NCBI RefSeq assembly: GCF_007981265.1
Contig: NZ_CP034363.1
Span: 4,092,001-4,156,000, forward strand
DNA length: 64,000 nt
Direction of reading: 5' to 3'
From: Pantoea sp. CCBC3-3-1
GTDB lineage: Bacteria > Pseudomonadota > Gammaproteobacteria > Enterobacterales > Enterobacteriaceae
The position numbers and the translations under genes were made by a program. The notes below the pieces were generated by a model, which worked only from the letters and a program-made list of their open reading frames with translations, was not told the origin of the DNA and made no database searches. Shown one piece after another: positions 8,226-16,584 of this stretch; within the stretch, counting starts at the first letter, position 1, and each line of letters opens with the position of its first letter.

Positions 8226-9403
8226 CTACTTCACCTTGATGATGTCATCCAGCCTGGTTGTAAAGGCAGGCGAAAGTCTTTCTCTTCGCATCTTCCAGCC
8301 TGTGGCATCACTTTTAATGCCCTGCCCTGCAAACCAGACCGAACCTTTACCTGAGTGATTAATGCTATCGATTAATGTCATCAGCTCTTCGCTGTTTCGA
8401 TGGGGCTGAAAGTCATCAAAAAGGGTCAATTGAGATATAGCAGCGCTTCGGAAATCAGTGAGTATCACGCCAGCACGATGATAACGGTGCCCTGGGACAA
8501 ATATCGTATCAAATGCCTTTATAGCCGCGTTGATGATATCCCGTGAATCCTGAGCGGGTACAGCAAGCTCTGTTACCGCCTGGTTCTTATAAAACACCTC
8601 ATTTTCTGAGAAAGGGCTGGTACTAATGAAAACTGCTACCCGTTTACAAAATTGATGCTCTGCACGGAGTTTTTCTGCTGCACGTTCAGCATGAGCGCAA
8701 ATGGCCTGATGCAGGCTGACTTCGTCCGACGGTTTTTCTCCAAAAGATCGGGAGCATATGATTTGTTCTTTTGGGGCAGTAAATTCTTCTAAACCGAGGC
8801 AAGGAGTGCCGTTCAGCTCTCTGACCGTGCGCTCAACAACTACTGAGAACTGTTTACGAATGAATGAAGGTGACAGCTCAGCCAGCTGAAGTGCATTGTT
8901 AATTCCCATAAATTGTAGTTTTTTACCCAGCCTACGTCCGATACCCCAGATCTCCTCAACTGGCACTAAAGCCATTAACTTACGCTGACGCTGTCTGTCA
9001 CTGAGATCTACTACACCTCGCGTTGCGGGCCAGCGCTTACTTGCATACTGAGCCAGTTTGGCGAGCGTTTTTGTAGGGCCTATTCCCACTCCCACAGTCA
9101 GATGTGTTCTTCGCTTAATCTGAGTACGTATATGATGGCCAAACTCTTCAAGCGACAACAGATTACTCACCCCTTGAAGATCACAAAATGCCTCATCAAT
9201 GCTGTATATTTCCACGCGCGGGGTTAGAAGCTGCAAAATAGTCATCACTCTGTCTGACATATCAGCATATAAGCTGTAATTACTTGAAAATGCTACAACT
9301 CCCTTTCTCTCAGCCTCACGACCAACCTTAAACCAAGGATCGCCCATTTTTAACCCAAGTGATTTTGCTGCTGAGGAGCGGGCTATTATGCAGCCATCGT
9401 TAT
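8226..9403 (-). pseudogene. umuC: UmuC, 3' part of an interrupted gene
   Basis: The larger part of a Y-family DNA polymerase V subunit for error-prone translesion synthesis. It retains the catalytic YSIDEAFCDL segment, the HhH region (VPVEEIWGIGRRLGKKL) and the little-finger and C-terminal parts. It lacks the first 34 codons with the first catalytic aspartate ([11 protein letters not shown] type), which lie at 11985-12084 on the far side of a 2.58-kb insertion. Joining the two parts with one copy of the 6-base target repeat gives 424 codons including the stop, the normal UmuC length. As it stands polymerase V function should be lost. Confidence 0.9.
9398..9403. repeat. 6-bp target duplication, left copy
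   Basis: CGTTAT occurs at both borders of the inserted unit (again at 11985-11990) and only once in the rebuilt umuC reading frame. Confidence 0.7.
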
Positions 9404-9420
9404 ATCTGAATGGCACTCAC

Positions 9421-9470
9421 AGTTAGTAATATGTAACGACATGATTTTTATAAGTATTGAATTACTAACT
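9421..9470. repeat. Inverted repeat near the left end of the unit
   Basis: AGTTAGTAAT and its complement ATTACTAACT stand 30 bases apart, followed by TTTTT. The outer arm overlaps the TTAGT sub-terminal motif of the mobile unit. It may be a transposase binding site or a terminator at the edge of the unit. Confidence 0.5.
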
Positions 9471-9651
9471 TTTTCTGTGTGTTAAGAGCCGGAGGGCTAC
9501 ATCAGTTAACAACTTTTAGATCGAATCCGATGAAAAGCATCTTCAAAAGGAAATGATCAGTCACCGTCCGTAGTGTGCCAAAAGCGGAAGTAGCGCATGA
9601 ACTGTTATGGTAAATTTGAACTTCCGGCTTAATCACTTGAGGATAAGCAAA

Positions 9652-10020
9652 ATGCTTCTGGAGAAGCTCAGATTGCTTGAGTGCAGCCTTCACGGCGACA
9701 GGCGCAATGATCGGGAGTGGCTGGAACTGATTCTTCATCCTGAATTCCGTGAAATCACCCGGTCAGGTGTGACGGTCGACCGGTCAGAGACCATTGCGTC
9801 GCTGCTAAGTGAAAAGGCTGCACCGTTAATTCTCAGCAGCGATTTCCGTCTTACGGAGATGGGCTGCGGTTACGCTCTGCTTCACTATCGGACGTTTTAC
9901 GCTGATGGCAGCCATCATGCATTACGTTCCTCTTGCTGGATTTGTTCGGATGAGGGCCAGTGGACTCTGTTTTTTCACCAGGGAACGCCGGCTGCAGGCA
10001 ATGCCGGGGTTCAGGGTTGA
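9652..10020 (+). CDS. DUF4440 / SnoaL-like protein
   Basis: A 122-residue protein of the NTF2-like fold class. The typical pattern is visible: a helical start (LLECSLHGDRRNDREWLELILHP), FREITRSG, a central helix and the final strands YALLHYRT, SSCWICSDEGQWTLFFHQGTPA. Members bind small ligands or serve as small enzymes, and the substrate is unknown here. I use the ATG at 9652, preceded by TGAGGATAA, rather than the upstream start. It is the first gene in the inserted unit and runs toward the GrpB-family gene. Confidence 0.7.
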   Translation: MLLEKLRLLECSLHGDRRNDREWLELILHPEFREITRSGVTVDRSETIASLLSEKAAPLILSSDFRLTEMGCGYALLHYRTFYADGSHHALRSSCWICSDEGQWTLFFHQGTPAAGNAGVQG

Positions 10021-10051
10021 GTTGCACATTTTGGACAGAGAGAATGCGTTT

Positions 10052-10555
10052 ATGCGGAAGATTATTGTTGTGCCATACGATGATAAATGGCCTGAGATGT
10101 TTGAAGCTGAAAGTTTACTGATAAAAACATTGCTCGGTGGAATGGCTAAGGATGTCCATCACATTGGAAGTACGTCAGTTCCTGGTCTCTCAGCAAAGCC
10201 CGTAATTGATATACTACTTGAAGTTTCCGACATCAATGAATTGGATAAGTACCATTCAGCAATGGCCCACGCCGGGTATGTTGCTCGCGGTGAGAACGGG
10301 ATTGCGGGGCGCAGATATTTCATTAAAGGTGGTGATCAGCGTAGTCATCAAGTCCATGCGTTTGCAGTCGGAGATATGAAGGTATTGAGACATCTTGCTT
10401 TTCGTGATTATCTTCGAATAAACAAAGACATCGCAGAAGAATATGCTGAGATAAAACACGCAGCTGCATTACTCAGCAGGAACGATGCTCGTCGCTATAG
10501 CGCCCTCAAAGCGAAATTTATAGAGCGTCATCAACAACTAGCGCTAGCTGTCTGA
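10052..10555 (+). CDS. GrpB-family (UPF0157) nucleotidyltransferase-like protein
   Basis: A 167-residue protein of the GrpB / UPF0157 family, a nucleotidyltransferase-fold group of unclear reaction. The signature is complete: VPYDDKWPEMF at the start, HHIGSTSVPGLSAKPVIDILLEV at residues 35-58 and the later YFIKGGDQRSHQVHAF. The start at 10052 follows an AGAGAGA ribosome site, and an upstream extension of the frame overlaps the previous gene. It is often found fused to or beside small acetyltransferases in accessory DNA, as here. Confidence 0.8.
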   Translation: MRKIIVVPYDDKWPEMFEAESLLIKTLLGGMAKDVHHIGSTSVPGLSAKPVIDILLEVSDINELDKYHSAMAHAGYVARGENGIAGRRYFIKGGDQRSHQVHAFAVGDMKVLRHLAFRDYLRINKDIAEEYAEIKHAAALLSRNDARRYSALKAKFIERHQQLALAV

Positions 10556-10635
10556 GAACGATTGAGATTGGGTTCGTTGCCGGGAGGGTATGTTCAATAA
10601 TGATGAATTCACTAAGTATTCACCAGTCAACGTTT

Positions 10636-10651
10636 GCTGTTCGCTCATAGC
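10636..10651 (+). repeat. 16-base sequence shared with 11899-11914
   Basis: gctgttcgctcatagc occurs here and again inside the hairpin before the VOC gene. A related, partly degenerate form lies near 11332-11352. It looks like a short interspersed element within the inserted unit. Confidence 0.4.
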
Positions 10652-10795
10652 TGCATTCAGCCGCTGTGTACCGTTAGTAGCAAATATCAGTGCTCTGAGG
10701 AGGGAAGCGCTGTAGAGCTCATTGTTGAGATAGCTCCCTTACTTCTGTTTTCCTTACGCTAGGATAAATCATTACATTTTTCTTGAGGACCATAC

Positions 10796-11281
10796 ATGCA
10801 CATCACCATCTGCAGACCAGACGAATATGATGATTTAGCTGATATTTTTATCGAAATGGAAACCTACTATAACCAGACGCTTTGCCTATCCAGGAGTGAC
10901 ATGTCCGCGTATCTGAGGGATAAGATCTTTGCAGCCGACTCCGGTACCGAAGTTCACAAAGTGGTTTGTGATGGAGTTATCGCTGCGTTCTCATGTGTGT
11001 CAGTAATGTACCCCTCACCGCGTTTCAGTGGGCAAATGTTTATCAAAGAGCTTTTTGTTTCTGCACCTTTCAGAAGGGCTGGAATTGGGAGAGGGCTGAT
11101 GGGTTTTATAGCCAGCCGTGCTAAAGAACGGGAATGCTTTCAGCTCGACTGGTTATCAGTGGCAGCAGACCCACAGGCGCAAAAGTTTTATGAGTCTCTC
11201 GGTGCTCAGATTATCAGGAGTGTTAACTATCATCGGATTTCTGGCCCATCAATAGATAAGCTTGCACGTAGTGCCAACTGA
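10796..11281 (+). CDS. GNAT-family N-acetyltransferase
   Basis: A 161-residue acetyl-CoA-dependent acetyltransferase. The acetyl-CoA site motif A is visible (IKELFVSAPFRRAGIGRGLM, residues 82-101), followed by the motif B segment FYESLGAQII near 139. A GAGG ribosome site stands before the ATG. The substrate cannot be told; relatives acetylate amino groups of small molecules or proteins. It lies 240 bases after the GrpB-family gene in the same orientation within the inserted unit. Confidence 0.85.
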   Translation: MHITICRPDEYDDLADIFIEMETYYNQTLCLSRSDMSAYLRDKIFAADSGTEVHKVVCDGVIAAFSCVSVMYPSPRFSGQMFIKELFVSAPFRRAGIGRGLMGFIASRAKERECFQLDWLSVAADPQAQKFYESLGAQIIRSVNYHRISGPSIDKLARSAN

Positions 11282-11404
11282 AGCATTCAGGCAAAGATAC
11301 TCTCCGTTGAAACCATATCATTATGGTGGGTCCCCTTCTCGCTCACAGTGGACCTTCAATTCAGTAATCTGGTCCGCCCCGCCCCAGAAGCGGACACTAT
11401 TATC

Positions 11405-11824
11405 TCATTCGATAAACTGACTAAATCGCAAAAGATAACCATCTGGATCCTGCACGAGAAACTCTCTCTGGCAGGCAGAGCTTTCTCCGATACTGTAATG
11501 GCTCTCGTGGAGATCCCGATAAAGCGTTACGCCATGCGCATGTACCCGGGCGAGAATCTGTTCAACGTCATCAACTTCTATCTGAAAATTTATGCCACGT
11601 CCGAGTGGCCTTGTAAATTCTCCCGTGTTCCATCCATCCGAGTGGTATTGCTCAAGCATTAGTTGGGCTTCACCAAGATTGAGATAAGCAAAATCGGGTT
11701 CTTTTCGCTTTATCATAATGTTGAAGCCAAGCACATTGACATAGAAGTGCAGGGAGGCGGGAAAATCCGTTACCGTCAGCTCTGGAACCATACGGTTCCA
11801 GAAGGGGTCTTTTTTTTCAGTCAT
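11405..11824 (-). CDS. VOC-family protein, bleomycin-resistance-like
   Basis: A 139-residue vicinal-oxygen-chelate protein resembling bleomycin/glyoxalase resistance proteins. It begins with PELTVTDFPASLHFYVNVLGF, has the central YLNLGEAQLMLEQ and RPLGRGINFQIEV segments and ends FLVQDPDGYLLRFSQ with the usual metal-site glutamate region largely altered to Q. I start at 11824 (MTEKKDPFW) because AAAGGATGAGAAA is a well-placed ribosome site. Bleomycin-type proteins sequester the drug as a dimer; that function here is an inference. Confidence 0.8.
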   Translation of the reverse strand: MTEKKDPFWNRMVPELTVTDFPASLHFYVNVLGFNIMIKRKEPDFAYLNLGEAQLMLEQYHSDGWNTGEFTRPLGRGINFQIEVDDVEQILARVHAHGVTLYRDLHESHYSIGESSACQREFLVQDPDGYLLRFSQFIE

Positions 11825-11894
11825 TTTCTCATCCTTTATTGGCTGACCCAGCATACATCAAGTGGCTTAATCCTGTTCGTAACTAAAACATTAC

Positions 11895-11926
11895 GTCCGC
11901 TGTTCGCTCATAGCGGACCATTTTTT
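11895..11926 (+). terminator. Hairpin with T-tract upstream of the VOC gene
   Basis: GTCCGCT and AGCGGAC form a 7-bp stem around a 10-base loop and are followed by CATTTTTTT on the plus strand, a terminator form. It stands upstream of the divergently read VOC gene and holds the 16-base repeat. It would stop transcripts running toward umuD. Confidence 0.5.
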
Positions 11927-11961
11927 TCTTTAAACCTGAAGAATTGAACGCTCGAAACTAA

Positions 11962-12084
11962 CTAACACTTCTCACCACTCAGATCGTTATTAGACAGCAC
12001 CACCACAGGTTTGCCACGGAGATCGGGTCTGAAAACTGTCTCGCATGAAGCGTAAAATGAGTTAACATCGACCAGGGCGAACAC
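11962..12084 (-). pseudogene. umuC: UmuC, 5' part of an interrupted gene
   Basis: The first 34 codons of umuC ([14 protein letters not shown], then [17 protein letters not shown]) followed by six codons read from the inserted unit and a stop. It contains the first catalytic aspartate of the polymerase active site. It begins with GTG two bases after the umuD stop, as in the usual coupled umuDC operon. The rest of the gene is at 8226-9403. Confidence 0.85.
11985..11990. repeat. 6-bp target duplication, right copy
   Basis: The second CGTTAT copy, directly outside the ATCTGAGTGG end (read on the minus strand) of the inserted unit. Confidence 0.7.
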
Positions 12085-12086
12085 TG

Positions 12087-12602
12087 TTAAGCGTCCCTGA
12101 ACTTGAATGAATGCACAAGATGGCGTACCACGCCGAAGACAACTGTTTCAATATCGTCATTCAGTGCTATAGCTGAATATGCCGGGTTAGCCGGCACCAA
12201 GGCTGGTGAAGGCAGTAGTTGTAGCCTCTTACAGGTAAATTCTCCATCTACAGCTGCGATAACAATGTCACCGTGTTTAGCTTCACGTATACATTCAACT
12301 ATAAGTAAATCTCCGTCTCTGATGCCAGCGTTACGCATTGAGTCACCTTCTGCCCGCACCAGGTAGGTGCTTTCCGGATAGCGAATACAAAGGTCATCAA
12401 GGGAAAGACGCTTTTCGACATAATCCTGAGCAGGAGAAGGGAACCCACATGAAACCCCATCGCTAAACAACGGAACGCATGCCAGTGATGGATTGCTACC
12501 TGTAAGTCTGGCGATCGCCGCCATCATCAAAACCGGTGTGTTGGCTGAATTTTTCTGCGAAGTTTTATCCCAACACATCGTCTGTTCTAAAGGAATCGGC
12601 AT
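12087..12602 (-). CDS. umuD: UmuD-type SOS mutagenesis protein
   Basis: An S24-family protein that cleaves itself when RecA filaments form and then joins UmuC in polymerase V. The cleavage site [13 protein letters not shown] is at about residues 52-64, the catalytic serine in [10 protein letters not shown] and the lysine in TCKRLQL. At 171 residues it is longer than the usual 139, owing to about 32 extra N-terminal residues. The ATG at 12602 has GAGGGGGCG before it. A LexA box overlaps the promoter region. With umuC broken, UmuD would only work with another UmuC in the cell. Confidence 0.85.
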   Translation of the reverse strand: MPIPLEQTMCWDKTSQKNSANTPVLMMAAIARLTGSNPSLACVPLFSDGVSCGFPSPAQDYVEKRLSLDDLCIRYPESTYLVRAEGDSMRNAGIRDGDLLIVECIREAKHGDIVIAAVDGEFTCKRLQLLPSPALVPANPAYSAIALNDDIETVVFGVVRHLVHSFKFRDA

Positions 12603-12621
12603 GGTTCGCCCCCTCAAATTA

Positions 12622-12641
12622 TACTGTATATAAAAACAGTA
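12622..12641. promoter_or_regulatory. LexA (SOS) box of umuDC
   Basis: TACTGT-N8-ACAGTA, exactly the CTGT-N8-ACAG consensus with flanking T/A, lies 20 bases upstream of the umuD ATG. It predicts LexA repression and DNA-damage induction. Confidence 0.9.
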
Positions 12642-12811
12642 TAATAATGCATTTTTAGTGATGACAAGTCGTAACGCATCGGAAAAAATTAACCTGATGA
12701 TTTTTAGAGAATTTATTAGGTAGCTCTGGGTACTGAAGCAGTAATTAGTAATTGCTCAAAAAATCCGCTATAGTCCCACAATAATTCTCTAACTCAGGAC
12801 AGGAGCCTAAA

Positions 12812-13213
12812 ATGCATCTGAACCAAGAGGAACGAGCCAGCCGCCGAGGCGAACGTATTGCGTTTTATTGGACGTTCCTAAAAAGAAACTTCTTCAATTT
12901 GAATCATAAGCTTGTCTCATGGGCCACTAACCATAATATGCCCGGTTGGGTTGGAAATATCCCGGCGGTTTTATTATTTTCTCTAATTATTTTAGCGTTT
13001 ATATTTTGCGGAATGCTTATCGCAGGATCGGCACTACTTTTGGGAGGGCTAGTTTTTGTTGGCTCAGCTCTCTTATCTAGTTCATCAACAGCTAAGGATA
13101 TGGATGAAAACAATCCCATATCCGGTCAAAAGCCAACTATGGAATACAGGACTCATGGAGATGCAGGTTCAGGATGGTATGCTTCTGGTATAAAACTTGA
13201 AGACGACGACTAA
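12812..13213 (+). CDS. DUF3742-like inner membrane protein
   Basis: A 133-residue protein with a basic, aromatic N-terminal part (residues 1-45) and a long hydrophobic stretch (about 50-92, likely two membrane passes). The C-terminal tail ends GDAGSGWYASGIKLEDD, matching the WxxGxxGYGLYxxDGxRID pattern of DUF3742 proteins found at the end of ICE transfer regions. The ATG follows CAGGACAGGAGCC. It is encoded opposite to the TraG-type gene, whose stop is 23 bases away, so the two converge. Confidence 0.6.
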   Translation: MHLNQEERASRRGERIAFYWTFLKRNFFNLNHKLVSWATNHNMPGWVGNIPAVLLFSLIILAFIFCGMLIAGSALLLGGLVFVGSALLSSSSTAKDMDENNPISGQKPTMEYRTHGDAGSGWYASGIKLEDDD

Positions 13214-13236
13214 AGCATCAGTCGCCGTCTTATCTT

Positions 13237-14763
13237 TTATTTTCCTACTTTATTAACAACCAAATTTGCGCCCGCTTCGCCTAACTTCCCTCCTGAGTTT
13301 TTGCTTTCAGCCGTACCGCTTACAAAAGCATTGCTTAGCGATTGAGCGATATTGACTCCTGCCCATGATAAAGCGCCTAGCCAAACGGCAGGAAGTACAA
13401 GAAACATAGTGCCCATAACCAGATTCATAATAAGGTCATCGGTACTGTTCTGCAGACCTGCCATATTAAACCGGCTGTGAGTATCTGAGCTGTATAATGC
13501 AGTCAGCAGCCAGCTGTCGAGCCAGCGAGCCAGTTCCCACCAGAACGTCAGGAAGTTCAGGGCGAACATCACAAAGGTCAGCGTAATAACGGTTTTGAAC
13601 TCATAGGCCGCAAACGCTAGGATCAGCGGCAGCATGACATATATTGCCATCAGCAGGATGGCCTGCACCATCGGCAGCGCCTGCCGCATCGCATCGAACG
13701 CCGGGAACGCCGCCAGACTGCCCAGAGAGGCCCCGGCAACAGAGGCCACGCGCGCCGCGGCATTATCAAGGGTAAAATCAGCGTTACCGCCATAGCCGGC
13801 ATACACATGCCCGGTCTGTGAGACCGTCAGGCTTTCCGGGCTTACCAGTCGACGGATGACGGCTTCCTGGTAGTCACTCTCATTAAAGCCTGACATTTTC
13901 ATGGCGGCCGAGATGCGCAGCCACATATCGGGGTCGGCCTGGTCCTTCACGCGGGCTTTCAGCCCGGTATCCGCACTGCTCCACCACTCGCTGCAGGTGG
14001 GATAACCGCCTCTTCCGGTATTGGGTCGGCCGCTGTCCCGGCTGTCACTCCACGGGAATGCAGCCCGGGGCAGTTTCGACTGTAGCGAGGGATAATACCG
14101 GCTCAGGAAGGTACTGCTGCCGATCCATTCGATATCACGCAGCGTGGTTTTGTCCTTTGTCTGCCCCTGGTCCTGCTGCTTCCAGAGATAGAGCGCGACT
14201 GAGTAACAGTCGTTGGTGAAGTCCTGCAGCTCTTGCGCCAGCGCTTTGTTATCGATGCGCGTGTGCTGCACCTCAAAGCGGATTTGCCGCATATCCGGCC
14301 GGCAGGGGATGGTCGCCACGGCCGCCTGGGTGACACCTTTTGAGAGTTTATGAATCAGCACCCACCACACCGGTGCTGCGGCCGTCTGGTCGTTGAGACT
14401 GGAGACCACGCCGGCATAACCGCTTTCATCCGGCGCTTTCGGGGTCCAGACGCCACAGGTTTTAGCCCGGGTCGTGTCGTACTGCATTGTGCTGAGGCTG
14501 ACGTTAATCAGCGGCACACAGCAGGCAATCATCACCAGGAACCCGGCATAAAGCGCGTTCTCGATACGGGGCAGCGACAGCATCCCCTTGTTGCCTTCAT
14601 CCTCCCCTTCTTCGCGAACCCGCATCCAGATACCCACAACCCTGAATGCCAGCGGCAGAACAAAAAGGCCGGTACCCAGCAGGACGTTCCACAGGCCGTG
14701 ATTGATGACCCAGCCGAGCAGCGTGAGAAAATACTCAAGATAGCTGTTTGTTGTCATCGTCAA
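13237..14763 (-). CDS. traG: TraG N-terminal-like conjugative transfer protein
   Basis: A 508-residue inner membrane protein of the TraG-N family found in ICE type IV secretion systems, thought to help mating-pair stabilisation. Membrane segments lie near residues 10-40, 70-95, 360-395, 395-425 and 445-480, with a large periplasmic loop between 100 and 350 that is rich in Trp and Cys. It is shorter than plasmid TraG and lacks the C-terminal entry-exclusion part, as is normal for this ICE class. It is the last gene of the TIGR03757-03756-03755 operon, and its start overlaps the stop of the small membrane gene before it. Confidence 0.8.
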   Translation of the reverse strand: MTMTTNSYLEYFLTLLGWVINHGLWNVLLGTGLFVLPLAFRVVGIWMRVREEGEDEGNKGMLSLPRIENALYAGFLVMIACCVPLINVSLSTMQYDTTRAKTCGVWTPKAPDESGYAGVVSSLNDQTAAAPVWWVLIHKLSKGVTQAAVATIPCRPDMRQIRFEVQHTRIDNKALAQELQDFTNDCYSVALYLWKQQDQGQTKDKTTLRDIEWIGSSTFLSRYYPSLQSKLPRAAFPWSDSRDSGRPNTGRGGYPTCSEWWSSADTGLKARVKDQADPDMWLRISAAMKMSGFNESDYQEAVIRRLVSPESLTVSQTGHVYAGYGGNADFTLDNAAARVASVAGASLGSLAAFPAFDAMRQALPMVQAILLMAIYVMLPLILAFAAYEFKTVITLTFVMFALNFLTFWWELARWLDSWLLTALYSSDTHSRFNMAGLQNSTDDLIMNLVMGTMFLVLPAVWLGALSWAGVNIAQSLSNAFVSGTAESKNSGGKLGEAGANLVVNKVGK

Positions 14764-15098
14764 GCTCCCGTACCGGTAAACATCGCGTACTCACACAACG
14801 CGATAAAAAGCACACTGACCACGCTGATGCGCAGCAGCGGCCACCGGAACTCCTCCCGAAAACCCGGCGCATGCCGGATTTTCCAGAGGCCCCACGCAAC
14901 CAGCGCATACAGCGCCAGCCGCCATATCAGCCAGCCGTCGCGCGTCGACTGCATCCAGCGCCGGAATGCAGCAGCCTCCCCCGGATGTTTCATGGCGGTG
15001 TCCGCCACTATCAGCGAGACCACCATGAACAGCGCCATGCAGGCCAGAAAGATGCCGGCACGGGTCAGGGCTTTCCTGACAGTCATTTTATTGTGCAT
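14760..15098 (-). CDS. Small ICE inner membrane protein
   Basis: A 112-residue protein with three predicted membrane passes (residues about 14-34, 56-74 and 90-108). It has no named family that I can identify. A protein of this size regularly lies between TIGR03755 and TraG-N genes in SPI-7-type elements. I use the ATG at 15098 (MHNKMTVRKAL) since GAGGGAACA precedes it. Its stop overlaps the traG start by four bases, which suggests coupled translation and a role in the transfer apparatus. Confidence 0.6.
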   Translation of the reverse strand: MHNKMTVRKALTRAGIFLACMALFMVVSLIVADTAMKHPGEAAAFRRWMQSTRDGWLIWRLALYALVAWGLWKIRHAPGFREEFRWPLLRISVVSVLFIALCEYAMFTGTGA

Positions 15099-15108
15099 AG
15101 CTGTTCCC

Positions 15109-16584
15109 TCATTCGGCCTGTTTCGGCGTGGCCATCTGATTGAAGCGGCTGTCGGTATTGTCATCCGCCTGGGTCTGCGGGTTGGTTTCGACGCGCTGAT
15201 TCTCCCTGTCGATAATGGTCAGCACCGAGTTACGGGACAGCTCGCGCTTCATCTCCATCTCGGTTTTGAGCGCCGCGATTTCCCGGTCCAGCGCCTCAAT
15301 GCGCTCACCGGCAGCACCGAGTGCTTTTGGCTGGGCGGCAGCATTGGGCTCTGACATACCGGTGACCATCATGCGGCGCATCAGCAGGGCCGTTTCCACT
15401 GTGTCGGACATGGCCAGCTCGCCAGCAAGGCGGGCGGTCAGGGCCGCATTATCCGGATCACGCTGCAGGGCTTTAATCACGCCGGCCGTCACAGGCAGTC
15501 CGCCGGTTTTCAGCTTCGCCAGATTCTCCGCTGTGGGCTTCTCCGTGCCATTGACCAGTTTGACCAGCTGCTCAGCGTTGGCTTTGGTTGCGTCTTCCAG
15601 CAGGGGCGCAAAGCCTGTGCCGGCAATGGTCGTCCCGGGCTGGTTCTCGGCATTACCACTGGTGCATTCGCTGGCGTTGGCACAGGTGCGCATGGATTTG
15701 TCGCCCAGCACCTTCACGGTCATGGCCGCCGCCTCCTCAGCGCTGCCGAATTTAGAGCACGCGCCGCCGTTACAGCGGCTTTCGCCCACCGTTGAGTTAG
15801 CCGTAACCGGCAGACCGTTCATCATGTTGTAGCCGGCAGCGATCAGGTCATGGGTAACCCGGATGGCAGGCTGGCCCGCGCCGCCGCGTTTCTCTCCTCC
15901 GATCCAGTTGCTGCCCGACGCGCCGGTGGCGTTCCTGCCTGCATCATCGACCCGGACCGCATCAGCGTCGCCGCTGTTCACGATGGACTTGTATTCATCC
16001 ATCATGGCCTGCTGTGTCCAGTTACTGCTGTCGCTGAAGTCCATCATCTTTTTTGCCATGTTCTGGCAGTTGAGCTGCGCCTTGTCGAATGACACATTGG
16101 CCTGAAGCACACCGTTGGTGAGCATGTCATACAGACCGGGGTTGGCCCGCTGAATGACCATCGCCGGCAGACTGGCCACCGCACCCGTGGCCCCCTGAAT
16201 CACGTCACCCATCAGATTTTTAAACCCGGATGTCACGCCGTTGAGCTGGTTGCCGACGGTGGTTTTCAGGTCGAAATTGCCGCACATCATGTCACTGCTC
16301 CAGCCGGTGTTCAGCCCCAGCTTCTGCATATTGCCGCGCGTGGCCGGCTGGGAAATGACAGATCCGCCGCCGAGGGTGTAGAACAGTTTGTCAGACACGG
16401 CACCATCCACGGACTTGCCGTAACCGATGGCGCTGTTGTTCACCTGCGGCAGGGACATGCCGAGGATGGTGTTGTCATCATCGGCTGCGTGTGCCGCCGG
16501 AAGAACCGTCAGCAGGGAGCCGGTCAGCAGCAGGCTTACGTGAACGGCCGAAAATGAAGGTGATTTTTTCACGGTTTTCCTCAT
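15109..16584 (-). CDS. ICE protein TIGR03755 (PFL_4711 family), TraH-like
   Basis: A 491-residue secreted protein with an N-terminal signal peptide (LLLTGSLLTVLPAAHA, cut after AHA). Members of TIGR03755 are found only in ICE transfer clusters and sit where TraH is in F-like systems, so a role in pilus or envelope channel assembly is inferred. Four cysteine pairs are visible, including a compact CNGGAC and a CANASEC segment near residues 270-310, and a short coiled coil (residues 420-460). Its start and the previous stop share one base. Confidence 0.8.
   Translation of the reverse strand: MRKTVKKSPSFSAVHVSLLLTGSLLTVLPAAHAADDDNTILGMSLPQVNNSAIGYGKSVDGAVSDKLFYTLGGGSVISQPATRGNMQKLGLNTGWSSDMMCGNFDLKTTVGNQLNGVTSGFKNLMGDVIQGATGAVASLPAMVIQRANPGLYDMLTNGVLQANVSFDKAQLNCQNMAKKMMDFSDSSNWTQQAMMDEYKSIVNSGDADAVRVDDAGRNATGASGSNWIGGEKRGGAGQPAIRVTHDLIAAGYNMMNGLPVTANSTVGESRCNGGACSKFGSAEEAAAMTVKVLGDKSMRTCANASECTSGNAENQPGTTIAGTGFAPLLEDATKANAEQLVKLVNGTEKPTAENLAKLKTGGLPVTAGVIKALQRDPDNAALTARLAGELAMSDTVETALLMRRMMVTGMSEPNAAAQPKALGAAGERIEALDREIAALKTEMEMKRELSRNSVLTIIDRENQRVETNPQTQADDNTDSRFNQMATPKQAE

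Larger units (their letters stand above)
9404..11984. mobile_element. 2.58-kb transposase-free unit inserted in umuC
   Basis: The borders are fixed by the split umuC frame. The ends are inverted: ATCTGAATGG at the left and ATCTGAGTGG (complement) at the right, each followed after nine variable bases by TTAGT. The target CGTTAT is duplicated. Inside are DUF4440, GrpB-family, GNAT and VOC/bleomycin-resistance-like genes, and no transposase or recombinase. It is either a non-autonomous transposon moved in trans or a composite cassette. I do not recognise its ends as those of a named family. Confidence 0.7.

Noticed and set aside
9421..9470. Integron attC site
   Set aside because: The order is GTTAGTAAT then ATTACTAAC, opposite to the RYYYAAC-GTTRRRY order of attC, and no integrase is near.
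14350..15354. Plus-strand open frame of 334 codons
   Set aside because: Antisense to traG and TIGR03755 genes with clear family matches; caused by the high GC of these genes.
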